From CBDAQV01 sp965199335 (GTDB taxonomy: Bacteria; Pseudomonadota; Alphaproteobacteria; CALMVH01), in the NCBI GenBank assembly GCA_965199335.1, contig CBDAQZ010000003.1, forward strand, positions 186,001 through 250,000: a DNA stretch of 64,000 nt, in the 5' to 3' direction. The notes under the pieces are model-generated. The model saw only the letters and a program-made list of their open reading frames with translations. It was not told the DNA's origin and searched no databases. This document shows positions 20,307 to 27,506 of the stretch, piece after piece. Both the position numbers and the translations under genes were made by a program. Position 1 is the first letter of the stretch, and the number at the start of each line of letters is the position of its first letter.

Positions 20307-23300
20307 TTATTCGGCCGCCTGGCTCATATTTCGTCCCCGGCGGTTATCGAGAGCCGGACGTTCTTCCGACATCCGGATCAATTCTTCGACCATCTCGTCG
20401 GTGACGATGGAAACCGCCGCGTTCTCGACCTCGCCTGCTTCCGTACGCTGTGTGATGCGACGACGCAGCTCGGTTCTCGCCGATCCGCGTGGATAGGCAC
20501 GCGCCAGAACGCGCCGGGCCTTCGCACCACCGATACGCTGATAAAGACGGCTGCGAATCGCGACGTCTTCCTGCGAGGTGGAAAGCGCCCATAGCTCGAT
20601 CGGCCCCAGGGTATTGATCAGGAACTGCTCGTAGCGGCCTTCGTTCGTACCCAGGATGAACAATGCCGGCGCACCGCTGGCGCGCGGACCGGTCAGACGA
20701 TTGCGCATGACCCATTTCGCGGTATCGGAAAGACCGAAGCGCTCGACGGAGAAGTTGACGGCGCGCTCGCTGAGTGCGGCGCCCAGAATCCACACGCCAG
20801 TCGCCAGATCGACCATGTCGTCCGAGAAATCGTCCAGAAGCTGGGAGGACAGGGCAATCTGCACACCCCATTTACGTCCTTCACGAACGTCGCGGATAAC
20901 CTGAGATCGAACCGCGGTGCTTCGGCTGGTACGGTGGAATTCGTCGAAACAGATGCGCTTCGCCGTTTCCTTGATGTCCGTCAGTCGCTTGCCGTGATAG
21001 GGCACGTATTTGCGCGGCATGTTCTTCAAGGCGTCTTCACCAAGCCACCAGCTCCGAACCAGGGTATGGCGCGCCAGCATGTACATCAGCGCCGTCTGCC
21101 GATCCGCAGTCTCGTCACCCTGCGGCGACACGTCCTGCAGGTCGAGAGCGCAAACGCGGGCGCCGCTGATATCGAACTTGGTGATCGAACTCAGGATCGG
21201 AAATTCGCGAATCGCCGATGCGATCATACGTTCGAACGCGTGGATAACGCCTTCGGAGCTGCTGCCGATGGATGTCTCGTCCAGAAGCGCCCTGATCTGC
21301 GGCCGCCTGGCGGCGATCGCCGCATCGGTCAGGGTCGGCACGGCATAACGCTGCGCCATGGCTGCATGGTGAATGTCGTTGGCTTCGAACAGGCCGTCGA
21401 CAATATCCCACCACGTAGTATCCGGTCCGACTTCGACCTTGTGCTCCATCACGGCGTCGTCGATCGCGTGATCGATGCGCGAGATGTAGGGGCGCGGTTC
21501 AGAGTTGGCGATCTTGTCGGCACGCCAGCGGAACATCTCGTCCACGACCATGCCGGCCAGCTGGCCGATACCGTCATACGGCGTAGTCTGGCCGGGTGCC
21601 GTCGAAATGAGTGTCAGCAGTTCAACGAGGTAGCTGCGCTCGTCGATCAGGGGATAGCGGCAGCCCAACTGCGTATCGAAGGGATTGACCGCGTATTCGG
21701 GCGTCATTCTCAGCTTGTAGTGGGCAACCTCATGCCGCCGCTCGGGCGGCAGGGCATCGCGCAACATCGCGATCAATCCGGACGAGGACGGACCGATGTC
21801 GATGATGGAAACGTAAGGCAGGTTCGAAAGACCGGGCTTGAGGCATGTGCCCAGGTTCAGCGCGTTCAGAAGCACCGATTTACCCGCACCAGGTTGTGCG
21901 TAGATCAGATCGAACCACAATGTGCTGAGCGCCGAGCCGGTTTCGTACGGCCATACCTTGCCGTCCGCCGTGCGCAGAAGAATCGGTCCGCTTTCGAACG
22001 GACTGCAGGCACGCTGCCATGGCAATATCTTCACGACCTCCTGCAGGGGAGCGACCGCAGCCGGCGCCGTCGAGGCGCAGGCGATGCCGAGGGCGGACGA
22101 CATGACCGCATCGAGCGGATCGCCGCTGGTCTGGCTGACCTGGCAATAGCCCCAGCTTTCCACGGCCTGCATCAGCATCGAGACACGCTGTTCAAGCAGC
22201 GGAACGTTATTCGCCGGCGCCCAGGTCGCAAGCGTGACGCGAAGGCGCACCACGGGTTTGTTACGGGCATATTCGGCCAACCCCTCGAGGCTGCGGCGGA
22301 TTTGCTTGTTCGACTCGCTGGTGAACGCAAGGATCGAGGCTACGGCTTTGCGGAACGCAGCTCCCTGAATACCGCCGCTTTCGACCAGGTAGGAAATGCG
22401 GAAGGGAATTCCACCTTCCTGCATACGGCCCAGAAGCTGAGGAAACGGCATCGGATCCATGGGAGCCAATGTAAGATCCATCGCTCCCCAGACGAGATTG
22501 TCTATCCGCACCAGCGTCGGAGACAACACTTCCGCCTCTCCGATTGCAAGTTGCGAGGCAAGAGTTGGCCAGAGAATTTCAGAGTAGTCGGCATTGCTGG
22601 AAGTCGCGCGCGGGGGCACGGGATCGCCCGGCAAGCAGGCCTGGAACTGATTATGTTCGCGCGCCGGAAAGATGCTGGTACGCATTTGCCGCATCGCCTC
22701 ATGCACTTCCAGGACGGTCGTCCGGATCTGCAGCTCGTCAAGGACGGTGGTCACGCCACCGACGAAACTCTTGTGGCGTGCCCGCATCGATTCCATGGCG
22801 GCATGCGGGTACTGCGATTCACGCGCATTGACCCATTTCTTTTCCTTGCTGCGCTTCTTTTCATCCGCAACCGCTGCCTTGGTAAGAACGGCAGGCCTGG
22901 TCCAAAGAACGAAAAATGCCTTTTCCGAGGAAATGTAGTGTGAAAGATGCCGTTCGCGCTCGTCCAGCAAATCCTCCACATCCAGGCCGATCGCCCTTGC
23001 CGTTATCCGAACGGGTCGGATCAGGCGCTTAAGTTCGTTTGCCGTGTCATCGGGATTGCGGGCGAAATAAATCTGCCATGCCTGGCCGGGCCGGTCGAAC
23101 CGCGAACCCAGCTTCATGGTGGCACGTTCGACGATGGAACGATATTCGGTGTCGCCGATGATCTGGTTGCTGCCATGCACGGCCACGAGCGTGACCATGG
23201 AACCGTCCTTGGAAACAAAGGTCGTTTCATCATCCGCGGTTTCCAGACGAATAAAGGATTCGATCGGCTGGCGAAGCGCGCGAAGAAAGACTGCAGCGAT

Positions 23301-23318
23301 TTTGTCTATTATAGCCAT
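20307..23318 (-). CDS. dotO: T4BSS ATPase DotO/IcmB (VirB4-like)
   Basis: Large cytoplasmic ATPase at the base of the secretion channel, 1003 residues (Legionella IcmB 1009). The N-terminal half carries conserved FDRPGQAWQIYFARNPDDT and LSHYISSEKAFFVLWTRP; Walker A is AQPGAGKSVLLNALN near residue 478, and Walker B and nucleotide-sensing blocks follow (ICFDEFHRT near 805, QIALSSQLLDDF near 835). It is the last gene of the minus arm, 9 bp after dotN, and no separate promoter is evident. Confidence 0.95.
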   Translation of the reverse strand: MAIIDKIAAVFLRALRQPIESFIRLETADDETTFVSKDGSMVTLVAVHGSNQIIGDTEYRSIVERATMKLGSRFDRPGQAWQIYFARNPDDTANELKRLIRPVRITARAIGLDVEDLLDERERHLSHYISSEKAFFVLWTRPAVLTKAAVADEKKRSKEKKWVNARESQYPHAAMESMRARHKSFVGGVTTVLDELQIRTTVLEVHEAMRQMRTSIFPAREHNQFQACLPGDPVPPRATSSNADYSEILWPTLASQLAIGEAEVLSPTLVRIDNLVWGAMDLTLAPMDPMPFPQLLGRMQEGGIPFRISYLVESGGIQGAAFRKAVASILAFTSESNKQIRRSLEGLAEYARNKPVVRLRVTLATWAPANNVPLLEQRVSMLMQAVESWGYCQVSQTSGDPLDAVMSSALGIACASTAPAAVAPLQEVVKILPWQRACSPFESGPILLRTADGKVWPYETGSALSTLWFDLIYAQPGAGKSVLLNALNLGTCLKPGLSNLPYVSIIDIGPSSSGLIAMLRDALPPERRHEVAHYKLRMTPEYAVNPFDTQLGCRYPLIDERSYLVELLTLISTAPGQTTPYDGIGQLAGMVVDEMFRWRADKIANSEPRPYISRIDHAIDDAVMEHKVEVGPDTTWWDIVDGLFEANDIHHAAMAQRYAVPTLTDAAIAARRPQIRALLDETSIGSSSEGVIHAFERMIASAIREFPILSSITKFDISGARVCALDLQDVSPQGDETADRQTALMYMLARHTLVRSWWLGEDALKNMPRKYVPYHGKRLTDIKETAKRICFDEFHRTSRSTAVRSQVIRDVREGRKWGVQIALSSQLLDDFSDDMVDLATGVWILGAALSERAVNFSVERFGLSDTAKWVMRNRLTGPRASGAPALFILGTNEGRYEQFLINTLGPIELWALSTSQEDVAIRSRLYQRIGGAKARRVLARAYPRGSARTELRRRITQRTEAGEVENAAVSIVTDEMVEELIRMSEERPALDNRRGRNMSQAAE

Positions 23319-23327
23319 CGATTTACC

Positions 23328-24023
23328 TCAAGCCGCCATCGCGGCAACGTTCTTGAACGATTCCTCCCACGTGGAAGGAAGCATACGCCCGAAGGGCCCA
23401 TCCTTGGAACGCCAATATGCCAGTATCTGCGGAAACTGGTTGAATTCAATATCCGCCTCTTGAACGATTCGCCGGTCTAGCGGCATTAACCGAACCCCTT
23501 CAAGCTTCAGCTGACGTTTTTTATAATCTCCATCTTCTAAATAGTCCTGAAGAACCATCGATAAAGTGGCAGGGTCATCCGTACCGATACGGCGCTTGGC
23601 TTCCTCCCCCCGGGAAAGCAGTATCTCATGCGCGCTACGCGCCGCATCCGCCATAACCCCCGGCGATATGCGGGCGACATAGATCGAACGGCAGATGTGA
23701 TGCAAGGCCGCCTGCGATATCTCAGGCAGCCAGATCAGCTTGCCGGAGCGCATGGGCGTTACACGCTCGAGGGCAAAGCATTGATCGCAGAAGATACAGC
23801 TTGTGACCAGATTCTCATGCTTCCAGTCGCGCCGGTCGCCGTTCAGAAAATGAATTTGCTGATATTTGGAAGCCATGAAGCCGCAAAATCTGCACGCGTT
23901 CTGGTCCGTCTTGAATACGGAAGCACGGGCCGCGGCCTCATCGACGGGTTGCGAGAATATGGTGCGATCGCGCTTTTCCAGCGAACTGCGTGTAACCCCC
24001 AGTCGAAGTGGCAAAAGGCTCAT
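23328..24023 (-). CDS. dotN: T4BSS coupling-complex protein DotN/IcmJ
   Basis: DotN binds the DotL coupling ATPase in Legionella. This protein has 231 residues (Legionella 208). It contains a cysteine-rich zinc site resembling an HNH fold: CRFCGF near 44-49 and SCIFCDQC near 75-82, then the conserved RVTPMRSGKLIWLPEISQAALHH region. The C-terminal half ends near FGRMLPSTWEESFKNV. A second, decayed copy of residues about 39-89 lies at 24676-24822. Its own promoter is not obvious, and a terminator stands upstream, so read-through or a weak promoter in 24024-24160 must supply transcription. The DotL partner gene is not in the window. Confidence 0.9.
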   Translation of the reverse strand: MSLLPLRLGVTRSSLEKRDRTIFSQPVDEAAARASVFKTDQNACRFCGFMASKYQQIHFLNGDRRDWKHENLVTSCIFCDQCFALERVTPMRSGKLIWLPEISQAALHHICRSIYVARISPGVMADAARSAHEILLSRGEEAKRRIGTDDPATLSMVLQDYLEDGDYKKRQLKLEGVRLMPLDRRIVQEADIEFNQFPQILAYWRSKDGPFGRMLPSTWEESFKNVAAMAA

Positions 24024-24162
24024 CTGTGAACTCCGGTGCGAGCTTCTGGTATTAGCAAATCTTTGCTCGTTTCATGCCTTCGTTTGCAAACGATGTCTTT
24101 GAGCAATCAGGCTAATTGATAGATGTTAAAATAGATATTTTAGTTAAATTGTCAAGAAAACC

Positions 24163-24193
24163 CAAAAAAATGGGGCTGCCGAAGCAGCCCCAT
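24163..24193 (-). terminator. Rho-independent terminator after icmD copy 2
   Basis: Perfect 10-bp stem ATGGGGCTGC (24170-24179) and GCAGCCCCAT (24184-24193), loop CGAA (UUCG on the transcript), with the A-run 24164-24170 giving a U-run on the minus transcript. It separates icmD from dotN. Confidence 0.88.
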
Positions 24194-24218
24194 TCCCCCT
24201 TGTCCCGTGAAGGACGAT

Positions 24219-24596
24219 TTAGAAGCGGTCCGAAGCGCCGCTGACACCAACGCCCTGGGTCTCGTTGACACCCATCGAGTTGAAGGCCGTGTTGAGAGCG
24301 AACGGCAGAGCGCAAAGCAGAGCGCCGACAGCCAGACGGCCGATGCCCTTGCCCATCGGCACCTGGCCGGGGTTATCAGCATGTGCCTTCAGTGACATGA
24401 TGCCGACGAGGCCGAAGAAAGCACCGATCACGTAGGAAATGGTGCTGAGGACTTCGGTCGTTGCGTAGATGTTGCTGGCGGCTGTCGCAGACATATCACC
24501 TACGGTTATGCCCTGTGCATACGCGCTGGAGGCCAATAGATAGGTCGATACGGCTGCGCCGAGCTTGGTCATTGGGTTGGTCAAAGTCAGTTTCAT
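24219..24596 (-). CDS. icmD: T4BSS inner-membrane protein IcmD/DotP (copy 2)
   Basis: Small exported or membrane protein of 125 residues (Legionella IcmD 132). Signal peptide 1-27 (ending AYA), then two hydrophobic helices with a short polar loop: STISYVIGAFFGLVGIMSLK and GIGRLAVGALLCALPFALN. Mature topology resembles VirB2-type pilins and the DotE/DotA family; whether it forms a filament is unknown. From residue 41 on it is identical to copy 1; the mature N terminus here is QGITVGDMSATAA. Strong AAGGAG site, consensus promoter and own terminator suggest abundant monocistronic mRNA. Confidence 0.9.
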   Translation of the reverse strand: MKLTLTNPMTKLGAAVSTYLLASSAYAQGITVGDMSATAASNIYATTEVLSTISYVIGAFFGLVGIMSLKAHADNPGQVPMGKGIGRLAVGALLCALPFALNTAFNSMGVNETQGVGVSGASDRF

Positions 24597-24626
24597 AACG
24601 TTCTCCTTGGGTTGAAACTACATTGC

Positions 24627-24654
24627 ATTATATGGATTTCGTCTTCGGTGTCAA
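24627..24654 (-). promoter_or_regulatory. Consensus sigma-70 promoter of icmD copy 2
   Basis: On the minus strand TTGACA (24654-24649), a 16-bp spacer and TATAAT (24632-24627): both hexamers are perfect. Transcription would start about 25 nt before the icmD start codon, with AAGGAG just ahead of it. Confidence 0.85.
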
Positions 24655-24675
24655 CAGTTTAACGGACGCAAGGTC

Positions 24676-24822
24676 TGCGTTATTAAGTGCAAACACAGTT
24701 TGCAGAGATAAAACTGATAAGCAGATTTTCGTTCTTTCCGCTACACCGGTCGCCATTCAGGAAATGTATTTGTGATATTTCGAACCAACAAAACCACGCA
24801 ACTGGCAGGCATTCCAATTATT
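24676..24822 (-). pseudogene. Decayed fragment of dotN/icmJ between the icmD copies
   Basis: The plus-strand text CACCGGTCGCCATTCAGGAA at 24744-24763 aligns with CGCCGGTCGCCGTTCAGAAA at 23830-23849 inside dotN, and similarity continues on both sides to cover dotN codons about 39-89. On the minus strand it reads NACQLRGFVGSKY against NACRFCGFMASKY in dotN, then a 1-bp deletion shifts the frame and a TGA stop appears. The CxxC zinc motif has become CxxR. The rest of the gene, including the start, has been deleted. It cannot make a functional DotN. Confidence 0.82.
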
Positions 24823-24845
24823 TTAAATGCAAGTTATCAAGAAAA

Positions 24846-24876
24846 CAAAAAAATGGGGCTGCCAAAGCAGCCCCAT
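24846..24876 (-). terminator. Rho-independent terminator after icmD copy 1
   Basis: Stem ATGGGGCTGC (24853-24862) and GCAGCCCCAT (24867-24876), loop CAAA, with the A-run 24847-24853 as the U-run of the minus transcript. Same structure as the terminator of copy 2 with one loop change. Confidence 0.87.
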
Positions 24877-24900
24877 TCCCATTGTCCTGTGAAGGACGAT

Positions 24901-25281
24901 TTAGAAGCGGTCCGAAGCGCCGCTGACACCAACGCCCTGGGTCTCGTTGACACCCATCGAGTTGAAGGCCGTGTTGAGAGCGAACGGCAGAGCGCAAAGC
25001 AGAGCGCCGACAGCCAGACGGCCGATGCCCTTGCCCATCGGCACCTGGCCGGGGTTATCAGCATGTGCCTTCAGCGACATGATGCCGACAAGGCCGAAGA
25101 AAGCACCGATCACGTAGGAAATGGTGCTGAGGACTTCGGTCGTTGCATAGATGTTGCTGGCGGCTGCCGATGACATCGATGAAACATCTGTACCGGTCTG
25201 AGCATACGCGCTGGAAGCCAGCAGGTAAGTCGAAACGGCTGCGCCGAGCTTGGTCATTGGGTTAGTCAAAGTCAGTTTCAT
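24901..25281 (-). CDS. icmD: T4BSS inner-membrane protein IcmD/DotP (copy 1)
   Basis: The first of two IcmD copies in transcription order, 126 residues. Signal peptide identical to copy 2, then a variable stretch QTGTDVSSMSSAAA, then the identical two-helix region. Because the proteins differ almost only at the new N terminus after cleavage, they would be two forms of the same subunit. It has its own near-consensus promoter, AAGGAG ribosome site and terminator. It lies 144 bp after icmC. Confidence 0.92.
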   Translation of the reverse strand: MKLTLTNPMTKLGAAVSTYLLASSAYAQTGTDVSSMSSAAASNIYATTEVLSTISYVIGAFFGLVGIMSLKAHADNPGQVPMGKGIGRLAVGALLCALPFALNTAFNSMGVNETQGVGVSGASDRF

Positions 25282-25311
25282 AACGTTCTCCTTGGGTTGA
25301 AACTACTTTGC

Positions 25312-25339
25312 ATTGTAGGTAATGCGTCCACTGTGTCAA
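25312..25339 (-). promoter_or_regulatory. Sigma-70 promoter of icmD copy 1
   Basis: Minus strand TTGACA (25339-25334), 16-bp spacer, TACAAT (25317-25312): one mismatch from consensus overall. Homologous to the promoter of copy 2, with a diverged spacer. Confidence 0.82.
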
Positions 25340-25425
25340 CAGTTTTTTTAAAGGCTAGTAAATTTTTATGAATTCGATAACGGTACAAAACTGTAATATA
25401 ACAATTCCTTAGAAATAAAAGTATC

Positions 25426-26373
25426 CTAATTTACTATGCTGACGCCAAGCGAATTCTGTACAACCTCCACCACCTTGTACATGTTCACGGCTGCTGCCCC
25501 GAAAACGATGTGTGTAAAGGCATGAGCGTGCGTCCGCTCCCCAGGGCCTGAATTCGCAATCTTGACCAGCAGGAAAATGCCGCGCACGAAGGCAATCCAG
25601 CCCAATACCTCGACGAAGGCGAAGGCAGCGGCGACCGCATTGTTCACGGCTGTCGTATCGAGACCGGCAGGCGCGTAGGTAAGGGAGCTAAACTGACCTG
25701 GATCCGCAGTTCCGAACAGCGAAGTGGTGATCGCATCCATCAATTCGCCGGCAGACCATAACAAGGCGCCGCCGACCAGATATCCTACGGTTCCCTTTGT
25801 ACTGGGCGCACGTCCAGAAGCGGCCTGACCGGCCTGAGCCAGCCGGTAAACGCCGTTCATCATGCATCCAATGCCGACGAAATAGGCCGCCCAGCTGGTT
25901 ACCAGCTTGCCGGGCGCGTAGATATCGATGACGAAATTTTCCATCGCCTGATCAAGGCCAAGCCAGCCGCCGGAATTACCATAATTGGTGGTAAGCCCAT
26001 TGATACGATTGTATCCGCCCGATGTGCCGCTCCAGCTTCCGCTACCGAACATGCTGTTGATGATGTTGCTGGTCAGCGACGGGATCGCGATCATCAGGGC
26101 GCCGCCGAATATCCGGAAAAGGCCCTCGGCGATACTGGCCTGGCCGTCGACCCACGACTTCAGGCGAATTACACCCCACATCGCCAAGCAGATACCGAGT
26201 ACGTACGACAAGGTACTGGCGACAATACTGAAATAGGTTTGATAAGCGACGTTGTTGAGCGTGCTGCCAAGGCCATTGGTCGCGCCCTGCGCCAGAACGG
26301 GATGAGGCATGATCGAGGCAATGGCCAGGATTGTTAGAAATGCCGACCCGGTTTTGACGCGGTTGAACTTCAT
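25426..26373 (-). CDS. icmC: T4BSS inner-membrane protein IcmC/DotE, enlarged with three internal repeats
   Basis: A 315-residue membrane protein in the icmC position between dotF and icmD; Legionella IcmC has 194. After a signal peptide (1-29, ending VLA) three IcmD-like units can be aligned: 54-110 (TLSYVLG...GALMIAIP...INSMFG), 160-221 (SWAAYFVG...GGALLWSAG...ITTSLFG) and 256-310 (VLGWIAF...FGAAAVNMYK...VQNSLG). Each is a two-helix hairpin ending in a short Asn/Thr-Ser-Met/Leu-(Phe)-Gly motif. ATG at 26373 overlaps the dotF stop (ATGA). It may be a fusion of DotE- and DotV-like subunits, which Legionella encodes separately. Confidence 0.82.
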   Translation of the reverse strand: MKFNRVKTGSAFLTILAIASIMPHPVLAQGATNGLGSTLNNVAYQTYFSIVASTLSYVLGICLAMWGVIRLKSWVDGQASIAEGLFRIFGGALMIAIPSLTSNIINSMFGSGSWSGTSGGYNRINGLTTNYGNSGGWLGLDQAMENFVIDIYAPGKLVTSWAAYFVGIGCMMNGVYRLAQAGQAASGRAPSTKGTVGYLVGGALLWSAGELMDAITTSLFGTADPGQFSSLTYAPAGLDTTAVNNAVAAAFAFVEVLGWIAFVRGIFLLVKIANSGPGERTHAHAFTHIVFGAAAVNMYKVVEVVQNSLGVSIVN

Positions 26374-27506
26374 TGCGCAACGCTCCCGCTTGTACCTTTT
26401 ACCACCCAATGACCAGTTTGGTCAGAAATAGATGTAATTCTTCCTAAGCCGGAAACCATATCCCCCACGGAAACTCGTTGCAGATCGTTCGTGCCAGGCT
26501 GTGCAAGCAGGGCCATATCCGGTGTCGCCGAACGCAATATCCATTTGGAGGCATGGGTCGGGGACGCCGCATGATGGTTGGGCACAGTCTTTGGAGCCGC
26601 CGGTTGCTTGGAGGCGGCCGGCGACGCCGTGGTCTTGACCTCGGCCAAGGCCGCGATCTGCGCCTGCAGGCTGTCGAGAGTCGACTGCATCTGCTGCAGC
26701 TTCGCGTCTTCGGCGTTTTTATCGCTTGAAAGCGAGGCAACGCTTGCCTGTAGAGTGTCTACCTTGCCCGATAGATCGGCCAGATGCGATTGCACCTCCG
26801 GTGTTAACGCTTTTACATCCGCCGCTTGCGAAGCAGGATTTTGCGGTGCCACCGCCGGTACGGGCTGGACCGGCACTGATGCCGGGGCCGGCGCGACGGC
26901 CGGAGCCATCATGGAGCCAGCGTTATCGCCTGCCGCCGGCAACGGCCCTGGCGGCAAAGCCGTGGCCTGGAAAGGAGTCGCCTGCCCCGTCGGCGTAACA
27001 TCCGGGACGGTAGCGACGGGGGGGGCGACGGGTATCTGGCCCGGCTGGATGGTTCCGGCCGGCTCTGTTACCGGCAGATTACCGCCTGCCCCCGATGGAA
27101 CTTCCGGCTTGGCCGTGTCCTCGGCATCCATATTCTTGAAGGGATTTTTCCGGGCGCTTTCCGGAACGGCGATTCCCATCGCCTGCTGGGGCTTTGGCGG
27201 AGAGATGTACTTCTCTATCTTGGGATACATCAAAAACCCGACAATAACGACGATGCCGGCAATGCCGCCATAGAAAATCAGGTTCCCATTGCGCTTTCGC
27301 CTTGCGGCGTCGGCCTCCGGATCGCTGTCCAGATCATCGTCCAGAGCCTCGTAGTCATCCTCGCTATGATCGTGCAGCTCATCGGTATGAAGATGTTCCT
27401 CATCGGCGGCAGCGTCATCTTCCGTCGGATCTACGCCAGGTATAAGGCGACCTTCCTCGTCCATGGCGGGAAAATCCGAAACCGTCGGCGGCTTCTTTTC
27501 GATCAC
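26370..27506 (-). CDS. dotF: T4BSS protein DotF/IcmG
   Basis: Inner-membrane protein of 378 residues in the icmG position (Legionella 269). Acidic cytoplasmic N terminus (about 1-70), one membrane helix (NLIFYGGIAGIVVIVGFLMYP, about 74-94), a long Pro/Ala-rich periplasmic linker, a coiled coil about 225-275 (HLADLSGKVDTLQASVASLS...), and a C-terminal domain with WILRSATPDMALLAQPGTNDLQRV. The topology fits DotF. Start codon is GTG at 27506, overlapping the dotG stop (GTGA). The linker is longer than in Legionella and likely variable. Confidence 0.82.
   Translation of the reverse strand: MIEKKPPTVSDFPAMDEEGRLIPGVDPTEDDAAADEEHLHTDELHDHSEDDYEALDDDLDSDPEADAARRKRNGNLIFYGGIAGIVVIVGFLMYPKIEKYISPPKPQQAMGIAVPESARKNPFKNMDAEDTAKPEVPSGAGGNLPVTEPAGTIQPGQIPVAPPVATVPDVTPTGQATPFQATALPPGPLPAAGDNAGSMMAPAVAPAPASVPVQPVPAVAPQNPASQAADVKALTPEVQSHLADLSGKVDTLQASVASLSSDKNAEDAKLQQMQSTLDSLQAQIAALAEVKTTASPAASKQPAAPKTVPNHHAASPTHASKWILRSATPDMALLAQPGTNDLQRVSVGDMVSGLGRITSISDQTGHWVVKGTSGSVAQ

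Larger units (their letters stand above)
24163..25346. repeat. Tandem duplication of the icmD transcription unit
   Basis: Two direct copies of terminator, icmD and promoter: 24163-24665 and 24846-25346. Coding sequence and terminator are nearly identical over long runs; differences concentrate in the codons right after the signal peptide and in the promoter spacer. A decayed dotN fragment lies between them, showing that the duplicated unit originally also included dotN. Confidence 0.93.

Noticed and set aside
20934..22943. A 669-codon open frame on the plus strand opposite dotO
   Set aside because: It is antisense to a clear dotO gene in GC-rich DNA, has no family motifs and no ribosome site; a shadow frame.
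24163..25346. The icmD repeat as an assembly artefact
   Set aside because: The copies differ in promoter spacer, in codons after the signal peptide and in loop sequence, and enclose unique decayed dotN sequence, which an assembly error would not create.
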